From NCBI GenBank assembly GCA_900142905.1, contig FSRV01000003.1, positions 558,001-622,000 of the forward strand: a DNA stretch of 64,000 nucleotides, in the 5' to 3' direction. The notes under the pieces were generated by a model. The model was given only the letters and a program-made list of their open reading frames with translations, had not been told where the DNA came from and searched no databases. Positions 41,532 to 50,233 of the stretch are shown piece after piece; positions within the stretch are counted from its first letter, which is position 1, and each line of letters starts with the position of its first letter. The stretch comes from Burkholderia sp. GAS332. GTDB lineage: Bacteria > Pseudomonadota > Gammaproteobacteria > Burkholderiales > Burkholderiaceae. The position numbers and the translations under genes were made by a program.

Positions 41532-42755
41532 TCAACAGATCACTTCCATCATCTCCCCGAACGGGGCCTGCTTCGCGCGCCGCAGCGGTGTGGTCGATGC
41601 CCACAGGACGGGAAACCCGGGTGCCTCATCCGGGAACCGGCCGTCCATATCCGTCAGATAGACGAGAAAGGCGGGATTGATTCCCTCATCCTCGACGCGC
41701 GCGAACGGCTCAATGAACGCCGTGCCGCCGCCACCGCGCACGGGAAGGAGCTCGATCGGGTCACCCCGCTCGAAAATCTGCACCTGGGTGACGCGCACAT
41801 CGCAATCCATCACGATGAGTCGCCGCGGCAGCAGACTGTCGTTCACGGCGAGAATCTCCGCGTCGAACTGGGCCTGCGTTTCGTCGAATACCGAGCCGCT
41901 GGAGTCGCGCACGAACACCGCGTCACCGACAGCCGGTTCATGCAGCGCCGGTAAATACAGACCGAGATGCAGATATCGCCGGTTCGGCATGGCGAAGCTG
42001 TAGTCAGTCGGCGACGCCTGCTGCGCAAACCGGCGCAGGATCGAGCGCCAGTCGACAATCGGCTCAACTGCCTGCCCGACCATCGCCTGCAGCCCGCCAG
42101 GCAGACCACCGCGCATCTGGGCTGCTTTCGCGGCCTGTAGCACGGCAACCTTCCACTCGGCTTCCTTCACCGCTTTGTCGTCTGCCTTGTACTGACGCAC
42201 CTCGCAGCATGAAGGCGCGGATTTGGGGCTCGGGGTTGCGTCCGGAGTGTTCGCACCGTTCGCGGATTGCGTTGGGCTATTGCCCCCGGATTGCCCGCCT
42301 GACTTGTCGTCTGGCTTCCCATCCGTTTTGCCGCCGTCCTTCTTCCCCTTCTCCCTCTTTCGCGCCTCCTGCGCGAGGACCGAGTAAATCTCTTCGGCCG
42401 CCATTCCGGAGAATCGCGGGTCGATCCGTCTCCCGGCTGGCAGAACGAAGCCAGACGAAAGAAGAATCGAATCGACAGCATAACCGCACGCGTCGTTCCA
42501 AAGGTCCGGATCACGATCGCCCATGCGCCAGCAGTGACCGTTGGCCACGTGGAGCACACCGCGGGCTAGAACGCCTCGAGCTTCGAGATCGTTCACACCT
42601 GCCAGGTATGCCGGGTTGTAACCCACTCGCACGGAGTCCGTCCAGAATGTCTTGCAGGACGGATCCTCCACGACCGCCAGACGAAGCGCCAGCGCGCCGA
42701 AGAACGGTTGATCCAGAACAAGCGCGGTACGCTGCTTTGAGATTCGCGGATCCAT
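41532..42755 (-). CDS. VWA-like metallopeptidase-type protein (DUF2201 group)
   Basis: 407 residues from ATG 42755 behind GAGG. The N-terminal part resembles DUF2201: YNPAYLAGVNDLEARGVLARG, then HVANGHCWR in the place of the zinc-type HExxH motif and LWNDACGYAVD. A Lys/Gly/Ser-rich linker of about 60 residues follows. The C-terminal half has a VWA-like fold with FVRDSSGSVFDE (degenerate MIDAS D-S-S-G-S) and LIVMDCDVRVT. Partner of the MoxR ATPase encoded two genes upstream. The loss of the HExxH motif argues against peptidase activity. Confidence 0.72.
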   Translation of the reverse strand: MDPRISKQRTALVLDQPFFGALALRLAVVEDPSCKTFWTDSVRVGYNPAYLAGVNDLEARGVLARGVLHVANGHCWRMGDRDPDLWNDACGYAVDSILLSSGFVLPAGRRIDPRFSGMAAEEIYSVLAQEARKREKGKKDGGKTDGKPDDKSGGQSGGNSPTQSANGANTPDATPSPKSAPSCCEVRQYKADDKAVKEAEWKVAVLQAAKAAQMRGGLPGGLQAMVGQAVEPIVDWRSILRRFAQQASPTDYSFAMPNRRYLHLGLYLPALHEPAVGDAVFVRDSSGSVFDETQAQFDAEILAVNDSLLPRRLIVMDCDVRVTQVQIFERGDPIELLPVRGGGGTAFIEPFARVEDEGINPAFLVYLTDMDGRFPDEAPGFPVLWASTTPLRRAKQAPFGEMMEVIC

Positions 42756-42762
42756 GCGTACC

Positions 42763-43689
42763 TCAGGCAACGAGCCGCAGAAGCGGCGTCTGATCTTCCA
42801 GCGCCGGCGCCTGATCCTGCATCGGCTCCGGCGCGCCGCCCATAAACGCCGCCATCAGCCCCTCGATCTCCTGGGCTTTGGCAGCGACCTGTGAGCGCAG
42901 CACGCGCGACTCTTTGAGATCGGCGCCGGTATGAACGGCAAGGTGCCGGTTCGCCTGATCCAGAATATGCGTGAGCTGCGGATCGTTGCTGAAATTCAGC
43001 TTCGGCAGCAACTCGCACAGTTCGCGAACCTGGTTGGTCACGTCCAGCCGGACGTTGCCTTCCGCGTACAGCCGGTCAGCCAGCTTCGAGGTAGCCTCGT
43101 AGAGACGGCCTACCAGATCGCTGTTGGCCGTCGAAATGCTGGCCAGCACGTGCTGATCGATCTCGCCCTGCAGCGACGAGAGTACGTCGGCCGGAAGATC
43201 GATACCGAACTGGCTTGCGTCGGGAAACGGCAGCACAGCCATCTTGATGCCGAACTTACCGGACATCTGCGCGAGGCTCGGATAGTCCGCTTCGTTGAAC
43301 AGTCCGTTCAGCTCCGCGCGCGCTTGTTCCTTCAGGTCCAGATAGTCCGTCAGGAAGACCGAAACGGCCAGGTCGAACTCATCCTTCAGCTTGCGCATGT
43401 GGTCGGCGAAGTCCATGTAGATCATCGTCGGCAGGAGGCGTACGCCCAACTGATCGTAGTCCAGCGAATGATCGTAGTAGTAAGCGCGGATCCGGTTCCC
43501 GATCGAAACGGCTTCCTTGTAGCTCGGCGCATGCTCCGGCATCAGCCGCTTGTTAAAGCGCCCGATTCCTTTGGCCTGGTGCGACTTCTCGACCTCCTCT
43601 GTGACCTTCCCGTCGAAACAACGGGCGTGCCATGCGGAGATTGTGACCGAGGACAGCATGACCTTGGATTTGATATCGGTGATGTTCAT
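42763..43689 (-). CDS. Third component of the MoxR-VWA module, unknown function
   Basis: 308 residues from ATG 43689 behind GGAG. Mostly helical: SAWHARCFDGKVTEEVEKSHQ at the start, ADHMRKLKDEFDLAVSVFLTDYL and DLVGRLYEATSKLADRLY later, with predicted coiled parts. It lies between the MoxR and VWA genes with short gaps, so it probably belongs to the same complex as adaptor or substrate. No family is recognised. Confidence 0.65.
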   Translation of the reverse strand: MNITDIKSKVMLSSVTISAWHARCFDGKVTEEVEKSHQAKGIGRFNKRLMPEHAPSYKEAVSIGNRIRAYYYDHSLDYDQLGVRLLPTMIYMDFADHMRKLKDEFDLAVSVFLTDYLDLKEQARAELNGLFNEADYPSLAQMSGKFGIKMAVLPFPDASQFGIDLPADVLSSLQGEIDQHVLASISTANSDLVGRLYEATSKLADRLYAEGNVRLDVTNQVRELCELLPKLNFSNDPQLTHILDQANRHLAVHTGADLKESRVLRSQVAAKAQEIEGLMAAFMGGAPEPMQDQAPALEDQTPLLRLVA

Positions 43690-43789
43690 GGATAACTCCA
43701 GAAAAGTAAGGATACGGATGACGCAGAAAGAAAAAAGCCACGACGTGCGGATGCAGGTCGTGGCCAGGAACAGCGGATAAACAGAGGGG

Positions 43790-44848
43790 TCAGTCGCCCT
43801 GAATGATCTTTCCGATCTCTCCGCCCTGCGCGCGGACGAATGCGTCGGTGTTTGCGAGCGTCGGAGTACGACGAAGCGCATCGCGCACAAGCAGAGCGCC
43901 GAACTCGCGATGCCCACCACCGATGATTCGGTCCGTGTACGTCAGCACGCGATCGAAGTTGCCTTCGTTGGAGTACGCGGCGAGAGCCGCGGTCACCGCA
44001 TAGAGCGCCGAGGTGTTTTCCGGGATCGGGGCTGTATCGGGATTGAGCAGGATTGAATCCGGTGATGGAAGCTGCCGGTAGATTCCGAGGAAACTCATGA
44101 ACTCTGCCGCGGCTTCGCCGCCGACCGTTCCTGAGTACGAGAGCAGTTCCAGTCCCCGCGCCACAACCGGCATCGTCTTTCCGACAAATCCCCAGCTTCG
44201 TGGACTCGGCGAGTTTTCGATGTCGCGTCCTCTCTTTGGGACCGAGAGCAGATCCGGGCGGAACCGCAGGAAGGCAATCAATTCAACCGGCACATCGTTG
44301 CGAACTGCCCACGCCGTCCAGTCGTTGACCGACGGCTGTAACTCGACGACCGTCGCGAAACGCGAAATGACCGGATCGAGAATCCCCGTCACGCCTGCGT
44401 TGTCCGTTCGACGATTGGTGGCGGCGACGAACGTCACGTGCGGCGGGAGGGTATGGGTACCCACGCGTCGGGCAAGCAGCAATTGCATCTTGGCCGCCTG
44501 AACGGCCGGCGACGCCTGCCCTAGATCGTCCAGAAACCAGATGAGCGGCTTGTTGCTGTTGACCGCCCGCTCGAGATCGCCGAACGGAAGGTGCGCCGCC
44601 GTCGTGCCGTCTTTTGACGGAAACGGCAAGCCCTTGGAGTCAGTCGGATCCTCGACAACGGGATGACTGATGAGCAAATCGTGATCAGTCGCCTGCGCAA
44701 CCTGCTCGACGATGTCGCTCTTGCCGATGCCCGGACTGCCGGTGATGAGTACCGGCAGCCGTGCTGGAACGAAGGCTGTCAGCAGTTCGATCAGTTGAGC
44801 CGGATTTAAAGTGGGTCGCGTGGCGACCGGGGATGCAGGTGCGTTCAT
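43790..44848 (-). CDS. MoxR-type AAA+ ATPase
   Basis: 352 residues from ATG 44848. Walker A ITGSPGIGKSD, Walker B PLIWFLDDLGQAS, sensor-1 VTFVAATNRR and arginine finger region ILDPVISRFATVVEL, typical of MoxR ATPases. Such proteins remodel or insert cofactors into partner proteins together with VWA proteins. The downstream genes encode a helical protein and a VWA protein. First gene behind a complete three-part leader. Confidence 0.87.
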   Translation of the reverse strand: MNAPASPVATRPTLNPAQLIELLTAFVPARLPVLITGSPGIGKSDIVEQVAQATDHDLLISHPVVEDPTDSKGLPFPSKDGTTAAHLPFGDLERAVNSNKPLIWFLDDLGQASPAVQAAKMQLLLARRVGTHTLPPHVTFVAATNRRTDNAGVTGILDPVISRFATVVELQPSVNDWTAWAVRNDVPVELIAFLRFRPDLLSVPKRGRDIENSPSPRSWGFVGKTMPVVARGLELLSYSGTVGGEAAAEFMSFLGIYRQLPSPDSILLNPDTAPIPENTSALYAVTAALAAYSNEGNFDRVLTYTDRIIGGGHREFGALLVRDALRRTPTLANTDAFVRAQGGEIGKIIQGD

Positions 44849-44959
44849 GGGTTTGCCTTGGAAAAAGAAAACCCCACACGAACGACGTCCCGCAGGGACG
44901 TGGTCCCTGTGGGAAAGGTGGAATGCCGTGATACGGCGGATCGATGCGTCGAGGGACGC
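44849..44959 (-). promoter_or_regulatory. Complete three-part leader before the MoxR gene
   Basis: Minus strand: GCGTC-cctc-GACGC-ATCGA (44941-44959), hairpin CCCACAGGGAC / GTCCCTGCGGG (44889-44913), then GGGTTT (44869-44874) pairing with AAACCC (44849-44854), placing AAGG of the ribosome site in a closed loop. TAGTAC lies 11 bases upstream of the first stem. Confidence 0.72.
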
Positions 44960-44973
44960 GGAAGAATTGAGTA

Positions 44974-45219
44974 CTACGGTTTCGCCTGTGCCAACGCAAG
45001 TTTCTGCGCGGCGGTGATTTTCGCTATCGGCACGCTCGTGCGACGCTCCACGATCATGCACCCGTAGAGGTCCGCAAGAGTGCGCGCCTGCGTGCAGAGG
45101 ATCAGTGGCTCATCGTCACTGACCGGCGACGGCGACCGGTTACGCCACACATTGATCGCGTTCTCAACGTCGGCGATCGTCACATGTGGCTCTTCAGGTG
45201 GTGCGGGCTGCTCGTTCAT
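44974..45219 (-). CDS. DUF3717-like small protein
   Basis: 81 residues from ATG 45219 (MNEQPAPPEEPHVT), preceded by GAGG at good spacing; ten upstream residues of the longer frame fall inside the leader helix. The core VTIADVENAINVWRNRSPS and ARTLADLYGCMIVERR match the DUF3717 family widespread in burkholderias. Function unknown. Confidence 0.75.
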   Translation of the reverse strand: MNEQPAPPEEPHVTIADVENAINVWRNRSPSPVSDDEPLILCTQARTLADLYGCMIVERRTSVPIAKITAAQKLALAQAKP

Positions 45220-45320
45220 GGGATACCTCATAATGAGTCCCACGAACAACGCCCGAGGGGACGTGTTCCCGACGGGGCAAATTGGAGCCGGAAACCGGCA
45301 GTTCGATGCGTCAGGGACGC
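45220..45320 (-). promoter_or_regulatory. Complete three-part leader before the DUF3717-like gene
   Basis: GCGTC-cct-GACGC-ATCGA (45303-45320), with TAGACT (45334-45339) exactly 13 bases upstream as a possible -10 box; hairpin GCCCCGTCGGG / CCCCTCGGGC (45251-45277); then GGGA and CTCAT (45233-45241) pairing with ATGAG and TCCC (45220-45231), closing the GAGG ribosome site. Confidence 0.75.
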
Positions 45321-45459
45321 GGGTGATACCTGAAGTCTAGGGCCGTACCGTCCTGCCACTCTGCAGAAAGGTCTGATTTTCGACCCAGCTTTGAGCGGGC
45401 GTGCAAACCTGTAGCTCAAAAAAAGCCGACGCGTGAGCGCCGGCCTGTTCAAACGTTTA

Positions 45460-45924
45460 TCAGAACAAGGACAGGGACCGCTCAGCGTCGAGCCGGTTCT
45501 CGATCTGCGTGCGCAGTGCCGAGATGCGGATCCGATACTGGTGGTCTCTTTCGTCAGCGGCCCCGTTGTGCTTCTCGACGATATAAATGAAATAGCCCGC
45601 TCTCGCCGGACCCCGCCAACCTGCCCATTCGGCGAGGACCTGCTGTCGAACGGTCGGTTCACACGCGAAGTACGCGGCCCGCGCCTCGCGCCAGTGCTTC
45701 GCTTCGAGGTCACGCATACGCTGCTCGCCAGCGAGTGCCATCCGCTCCCGACGCTCTTTTTCAACTTCCACGTCGTTCAGCGGCGCCGGGACAAACTGAT
45801 GGGCGAATAGCGGGTACTCCCGGTCAATCTTCGCCTGTGCCCGTTTGTGCCGTCCAAGATAGGCCGCCTCCTTTCGCGCGGTCCATGTCAGGGGCTCGAA
45901 ACGCAACCTGCGATCAAAACGCAT
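45460..45924 (-). CDS. Hypothetical protein, 154 aa, basic
   Basis: ATG 45924 behind TGGAG. Rich in Arg/Glu/Ala helices (VEVEKERRERMALAGEQRM, HWREARAAYFACEPTVRQQV) and a Trp-rich centre. A hairpin GGCGCCC / GGGCGC with U-rich tail lies upstream (about 45942-45965). No family is recognised; charged helices suggest protein or nucleic-acid contacts. Confidence 0.55.
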   Translation of the reverse strand: MRFDRRLRFEPLTWTARKEAAYLGRHKRAQAKIDREYPLFAHQFVPAPLNDVEVEKERRERMALAGEQRMRDLEAKHWREARAAYFACEPTVRQQVLAEWAGWRGPARAGYFIYIVEKHNGAADERDHQYRIRISALRTQIENRLDAERSLSLF

Positions 45925-46057
45925 ATCGGTCTCCAGAAAAAGAAAAGCGCCCGTACAGGGCGCCGGAATCAGGTATGAAAAAGCCCTTCGAGCGCAGATG
46001 CACAGGAAGGGCCAGTAACAGGAAAACTACGTTCGGAAGTGGAATGGGTCTCGCGGT

Positions 46058-46378
46058 TTATTGTCCCAGCAGACGAACTGACCACGCTCCTGCAATCTTG
46101 CGCTCCATTTCAGCGACCAGCGTCGCGACGGTTTGCTCAATTCCGGCTTGAGATATGTCGACAGGAAAGATCGCGTAGCTGGCAGCCAGTACATTCTCAC
46201 CCGCACTCGTGAAGTCAGCATTGGTGAGCCACCACCGCTTGCCCTCCTGATCGAAATTCAGCCAGATGCTGGCCCGCTTCGGCGTGACAACGGTCTCGAA
46301 CGTCCTGGTGAAAACATCACTGATTCTGTCTTTTTGCCAGCCGAACTGCGCGAGGCAATCAACAATCGCGTCTTTCAT
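46058..46378 (-). CDS. Hypothetical protein, 106 aa
   Basis: ATG 46378 preceded by GGGAGTG. The order helix-strand-helix with KRASIWLNFDQEGKRWWLTN and a C-terminal helix suggests a compact alpha/beta domain. Located between the 507-residue and 154-residue genes. Family unknown. Confidence 0.55.
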   Translation of the reverse strand: MKDAIVDCLAQFGWQKDRISDVFTRTFETVVTPKRASIWLNFDQEGKRWWLTNADFTSAGENVLAASYAIFPVDISQAGIEQTVATLVAEMERKIAGAWSVRLLGQ

Positions 46379-46408
46379 GATTCACTCCCGTATCGATAGC
46401 CGAAGAGA

Positions 46409-47932
46409 TCAGGCTGCAAGCCGCACGTCCAGGACGGCCCTCGCGTACGCGAGCGTTCCATCCCTTGCCTTCAGCTTGCGCGCAAGACCGCGGGCCGGGT
46501 TCACCAGCAGGTAGACCCTGCTCGCGCCCTTCCGCTCGCTCCTGATTTCGGAGAAGCCATCCGCGATCGCCCGGTCGACGAACTCGGCGCCGTTGAGCAC
46601 AGAACCGTCTTCCACACGAAACTTCACGGTCTCCGCCTGCTCACGCGCTTCCTTCGCTTCGCGCTCGCGATCCTTCTGCGCTTGCGTCGCCACGGCCTGC
46701 TGCTCCCATTTCGCCTGCTGTGCTTCATCGAAGCCGCAAAGTGAGAAAACGGCACGGCGTCGACCCAACGGTTTGAGACCGCGGATCTTCACACCGAGCA
46801 TCTCGCGCACCACCCGTTTGCTGAGTTTGTTCCAGTCATCCGCAGTATCGAGCACCGACAGCAGGTACTCGACGTTGCGCTCAGCGAGTCTTGTGGCAAA
46901 GCGGTTCGGCCATTCGTATGTCGACCGACCGTGGTCGAGGAGTGCCATCTGGCGCTGCAGCTGATACAGCCGCTTGCTGATACGAACTTTGGCGAACTCG
47001 TCCTCGGCGCGATTGAGATCCTCGGAACGTCTGTTGTCAGCCACCAGTTCGCGCAGACGCGCGGCGAGCTCCGACACTGGCGTTCCGACATCGAGCGCAG
47101 ACATGAAACGCTCCGGTAACGGCAGTGCCTGCAGCAAACCGAGCTCATACAACCGGTTGTCGACGGCGAGCGGATCGACGTCGGCCGGCAGCACCTCCAT
47201 GGCCGCGATATACGCAGGCGCGGTTTCGCTCGAAAGCGTGATCTTCGCGTGCCGAAGCACTTGCGCCAGCGCCGCCCACTTGCGCGGAGGCAGAGCACCA
47301 CGCAGTTCCGGCAGATCGAGCAGCGGCCGCGCCCATTCCAGGTCATATTTGAATGGTTCTTCCATCGCGCGGTAGTCGGCGATGACCGATTCTGGAACCG
47401 GTCGATTAGCTACAAGCGCGTATGCGACATGCACCGCGTGCCGCCCATTCATCTGACGGCTAATGGGTTCTAGCGGACCGTTGAACCCGAACCCCAGCCG
47501 CTCCATCGCTGCCCGGTGGACGCAGTTTGAGAACTGGAAGTACTCGCCGTGAGCTTCGGCGGCTGTTTTTTCTGCCTCGATCTGGCTGGATGAAAACAGT
47601 AATCGCACGTCCTTGCCCAGGTCGAAGAGCGCCTGGAAGCTCTCCCAATGCTGCGGACGCACCTGCCAGGGTGCGGCGATCCCGCTGCCCCTGTCAAACC
47701 AGGCGATTGCGACCTCGTCGACGAGCGCCGCCGCGAAGTCTGATGCCGATTGCGTGTGACGGATTGTCAGCGCGCCATTGAAGCGGGTGACTGTCGCCGG
47801 CACGCTGTCGCGGGAAAGCTGGACGTCGGCGGTGGCCACCGTCTGCAGCGTTGGTTCGGTCTGGAACAACTGAAACACTTCAATCAACGTCTGAAGTGTG
47901 AACTGGGAAATCGGTGTGGTCAGGGTGTACAT
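46409..47932 (-). CDS. Hypothetical protein, 507 aa
   Basis: ATG 47932 behind GAGGAG. The N-terminal 70 residues are mainly beta (LQTLIEVFQLFQTE, VQLSRDSVPATVTRF), the remainder helical with a coiled region near residues 400-440 (KDREREAKEAREQAETVKF). Motif HWESFQALFDLGKDVRLL is distinctive but unknown to me. Presence in the PRTRC-linked series suggests an accessory role. Confidence 0.6.
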   Translation of the reverse strand: MYTLTTPISQFTLQTLIEVFQLFQTEPTLQTVATADVQLSRDSVPATVTRFNGALTIRHTQSASDFAAALVDEVAIAWFDRGSGIAAPWQVRPQHWESFQALFDLGKDVRLLFSSSQIEAEKTAAEAHGEYFQFSNCVHRAAMERLGFGFNGPLEPISRQMNGRHAVHVAYALVANRPVPESVIADYRAMEEPFKYDLEWARPLLDLPELRGALPPRKWAALAQVLRHAKITLSSETAPAYIAAMEVLPADVDPLAVDNRLYELGLLQALPLPERFMSALDVGTPVSELAARLRELVADNRRSEDLNRAEDEFAKVRISKRLYQLQRQMALLDHGRSTYEWPNRFATRLAERNVEYLLSVLDTADDWNKLSKRVVREMLGVKIRGLKPLGRRRAVFSLCGFDEAQQAKWEQQAVATQAQKDREREAKEAREQAETVKFRVEDGSVLNGAEFVDRAIADGFSEIRSERKGASRVYLLVNPARGLARKLKARDGTLAYARAVLDVRLAA

Positions 47933-47934
47933 GC

Positions 47935-47993
47935 TTGACTCCTCGGGAAAAATGGAGAGGCAATCACCCCGTGGGGCGATTGCCCCAGATGGG
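47935..47993 (-). promoter_or_regulatory. Leader hairpin plus SD-burying helix before the 507-aa gene
   Basis: Hairpin TGGGGC / GCCCCA with flanking C and G runs (47967-47993), then TTGCCTC (47957-47963) opposite GAGGAGTCAA (47935-47944), which carries the ribosome site. The first GCGTC stem is absent here. Confidence 0.6.
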
Positions 47994-48014
47994 AAAGGAT
48001 GAAACTGGTGGTGC

Positions 48015-48428
48015 TCAGTCGATATCGAGCAGCCGTGCGACGACCGCCGCAACCGTCCAGGCTTGCGAACGGGATAGTGATTTGATGCGCATCAGCGGGA
48101 AGCTCTGCCAACGGCCGCTACCTGCGCCGTCTTCAACAAAACGAACGAAGTCTGCCTGGATGATCCAGCCTTCAGACGTGCCGCGCTCCACCGAAAGGCT
48201 CAGCCGGCGGCGTCGGACGAAGGTATCGGGCCATTCAGTCGCGGACCGTAACCCGTATTGTTCTTCGTTGGGATCATCGACGATGTTAGCGACCGAGACC
48301 CATTCCGGTTCAATCTCCGTGCGGGAAAGGGCCTGTTCGACCTGACGGACGACATCGATCACCGATTTTCCGACCGGATCGAATGGCGCCGCCGCAAGCT
48401 CGACGGGTAAATCCATCAGTTGGGACAT
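48015..48428 (-). CDS. Hypothetical protein, 137 aa
   Basis: ATG 48428. Alternating strand/helix pattern: VIDVVRQVEQALSRTEIEPEW, then FVRRRRLSLSVERGTSEGWIIQ, and a C-terminal helix. No membrane segments. Lies directly after a terminator-like hairpin, so it may have its own transcript start or be regulated by read-through. Confidence 0.55.
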   Translation of the reverse strand: MSQLMDLPVELAAAPFDPVGKSVIDVVRQVEQALSRTEIEPEWVSVANIVDDPNEEQYGLRSATEWPDTFVRRRRLSLSVERGTSEGWIIQADFVRFVEDGAGSGRWQSFPLMRIKSLSRSQAWTVAAVVARLLDID

Positions 48429-48444
48429 GGTGGGGTTCCAGAAT

Positions 48445-48477
48445 GAAAAAAGGCCACACCCGAAGGTGTGGCCTTTG
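48445..48477 (-). terminator. Hairpin with T-run between small-gene units
   Basis: AAAGGCCACACC-ttcg-GGTGTGGCC followed by TTTTTTC on the minus strand. It lies after the 39-residue gene and before the 137-residue gene; a second hairpin GGGCTGC-ttcg-GGGCAGCCC is next to it (about 48485-48506). Confidence 0.8.
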
Positions 48478-48521
48478 ATTGATGGCGGGCTGCCCGAAGC
48501 AGCCCCGAGTCAGTTTTTGGT

Positions 48522-48641
48522 CTAGCGGGAAACACGAGAATGACGACGCTCGCGGTCCGCCTTACGGCCCTGATTGGTCATGTATGAGCCATAAGCACAC
48601 ACCGCCAGACCGATAGCCAGTGCAAAAAATGCGAAACCCAT
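48522..48641 (-). CDS. 39-residue single-pass membrane miniprotein
   Basis: ATG 48641 with GGAGAGTGAAC upstream. MGFAFFALAIGLAVCAYGSY forms one hydrophobic helix, followed by the basic tail RKADRERRHSRVSR. The start is two bases from the stop of the upstream membrane gene, so the pair is probably co-translated. Too short for family assignment. Confidence 0.55.
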   Translation of the reverse strand: MGFAFFALAIGLAVCAYGSYMTNQGRKADRERRHSRVSR

Positions 48642-48643
48642 GT

Positions 48644-49117
48644 TCACTCTCCGTTCATGGAATCCATGCCTGCTAAAAACAATATCACAAACAGAACCAG
48701 CAGTATCGCGATGCTTGAGGCAGCCGACACCGTCCAGACCTGCAGCGAGTGCCAGTAGCCGACCGCGCCGGCTATCGACGCGGCAGACAGCGTGTGCGCA
48801 AAACGCCCGAACTGCTGGCGTTGGTCTTTGTTCCACGAATGCCCGACCTTGAACAGCCGAGTCCGCGCGTGAGGTTCGTCAGGCATAACGCTTTCGCGCG
48901 ATACCGAGAACGTACCGTCCACCCGGGCGTCGAGCCTTAGCGTTGCGCCGTCAATCTCCGCCGTGACTGCCGGCGGCGCTTCAGACGTCGCGAACTCGCG
49001 CAGGATTGATGCGAGCCGCTCGGACGGCACAACGTTGTCCACCTGCTGGATGAAGGTTGCCCGGTCTACGATGGTGATGCCGGACGGGTATTCGACACGG
49101 ATTTCAACGATTTGCAT
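48644..49117 (-). CDS. Membrane-anchored hypothetical protein, 157 aa
   Basis: A soluble N-terminal 110 residues (IRVEYPSGITIVDRATFIQQ) is followed by two hydrophobic helices (TLSAASIAGAVGYWHSLQVW and SSIAILLVLFVILFLAG). The soluble part sits in the cytoplasm if the C-terminal hairpin inserts. Probably works with the 39-residue neighbour. Family unknown. Confidence 0.55.
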   Translation of the reverse strand: MQIVEIRVEYPSGITIVDRATFIQQVDNVVPSERLASILREFATSEAPPAVTAEIDGATLRLDARVDGTFSVSRESVMPDEPHARTRLFKVGHSWNKDQRQQFGRFAHTLSAASIAGAVGYWHSLQVWTVSAASSIAILLVLFVILFLAGMDSMNGE

Positions 49118-49125
49118 CGTTCCTC

Positions 49126-49518
49126 CTATCGCCGTTCTGCGTCCAGACCAGCGGCGAGCCGCAGGCCTCCCAGCAACGCGTCGTACCCGTCGCGGGACGA
49201 CAGTTGCTCGAGCGGTACCGCATTGTCGCCACCACCCGACAGATCGGAGCGGCCGCGGCGCGTGCGGAACGACATCGCTACCGATTGCCGGGACGGCGAA
49301 TCGGCAACTTCCAGCATCACGGCGGGAGTACGGAGGGTTACACGACAGCCGCGACCGCGGCGTGCCGACTCGGCAACGATCTCGTGTTCGCCGGAGCGAA
49401 GGCGAAGATCGTGGGCCACGCGGCGCAGCATGCGCGTTGCCTGGTCCGTGATGGCGGCGTCGGTCGACGCGCCCGCACTGCGGCGATCGGCGTAGAACAA
49501 CTTGGGGATTTTGAGCAT
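49126..49518 (-). CDS. Hypothetical protein, 130 aa
   Basis: ATG 49518 (MLKIPKLFYADRRSAGAS). Contains QATRMLRRVAHDLRLRSGEH and RGRGCRVTLRTPAVMLEV; Arg-rich, probably soluble. The longer upstream frame overlaps a terminator-like hairpin (49531-49569). Stop lies eight bases from the next start. Confidence 0.5.
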   Translation of the reverse strand: MLKIPKLFYADRRSAGASTDAAITDQATRMLRRVAHDLRLRSGEHEIVAESARRGRGCRVTLRTPAVMLEVADSPSRQSVAMSFRTRRGRSDLSGGGDNAVPLEQLSSRDGYDALLGGLRLAAGLDAERR

Positions 49519-49530
49519 GTATGACTCGCG

Positions 49531-49569
49531 AAAAGAAAAAAGCGAGGCTCCCTTTCGGAAGACCTCGCT
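49531..49569 (-). terminator. Hairpin with T-run upstream of the 130-aa gene
   Basis: AGCGAGG / CCTCGCT around a loop with its own short stem, followed by TTTTTTC on the minus strand. It follows the lipoprotein gene's stop by about 40 bases and could end or attenuate transcription. Confidence 0.65.
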
Positions 49570-49609
49570 AGGCAGGAGAAGTCCGGCGGATGCCGGCGGG
49601 TAAATTGCG

Positions 49610-50071
49610 TTAGTGCGTGACGCGCAGTCCCGAGTTGGTCGACACGAGAAGCACGTGGTCGCCCGGAGAAAACGGCTGATCATCCGGTTGCGCGACAACC
49701 AGCGTCCGACCGGCGTTCGTACGTACGATGATCTCGAGCCCTGCGTGATGCGACAGGGCCGACGAGACCTTCTGCGTTATGAAGCCGGAAGCAGCTCCGG
49801 CGATGGCGCCGGCGATGTAACGCCCGTTGCCGTTGCCGATAGTGCGGGTGCCAAGGAGCGCACCGACGCCTGCGCTCAGGAGGGAAGTCAGCCCGGAGTT
49901 ATCCGAACTGGCCTCGATCGTGATGTTGCGCACGCGAACGACTGTGCCTTCCTCGAGACTGCCCGCACGCTGGACGTCATACCGCTGGTACGTGTTCGGA
50001 GAGCCGAAGTCGGTACCGGCGCATGCCGTCAGGAGGGAAAGAAGAACGATGCTGGCGATGAGCTTGATCAT
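49610..50071 (-). CDS. SlyB/Pcp-like outer-membrane lipoprotein with glycine zipper
   Basis: 153 residues. Signal MIKLIASIVLLSLLTAC is a clear lipobox (LLTAC, lipid on C17). The middle has Gly-zipper sequences GVGALLGTRTIGNGNG and YIAGAIAGAASGF, as in SlyB/Pcp. The C-terminal part is beta-rich (GLEIIVRTNAGRTLVVAQ). Such lipoproteins stabilise the outer membrane. On a mobile element it may protect the envelope or affect surface exclusion. Confidence 0.78.
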   Translation of the reverse strand: MIKLIASIVLLSLLTACAGTDFGSPNTYQRYDVQRAGSLEEGTVVRVRNITIEASSDNSGLTSLLSAGVGALLGTRTIGNGNGRYIAGAIAGAASGFITQKVSSALSHHAGLEIIVRTNAGRTLVVAQPDDQPFSPGDHVLLVSTNSGLRVTH

Positions 50072-50233
50072 GGTTGCCTCTAAAAAAGAAGGGCAACCGA
50101 CCCGTCAGGGAGGTTGCCCTGACAGGGAAGAAAAAACGCGAGCGGTGTTTTGCCCGCAAAAGCGCCGAGGGATCGGCTGAGAGAACTGACACACCAGCTG
50201 GGCCGGTGTGGTGGGGTCGATGCGCAAATGCGC
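50072..50233 (-). promoter_or_regulatory. Complete three-part leader before the lipoprotein gene
   Basis: Variant first stem GCGC-attt-GCGC-ATCGA (50217-50233) with TAGACT (50247-50252) 13 bases upstream. Hairpin with GTCAGGG / CCCTGAC (50101-50127). Perfect helix GGTTGCC (50092-50098) with GGCAACC (50072-50078) that closes AGAGG of the ribosome site; a run of six T lies in its loop. Confidence 0.75.
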
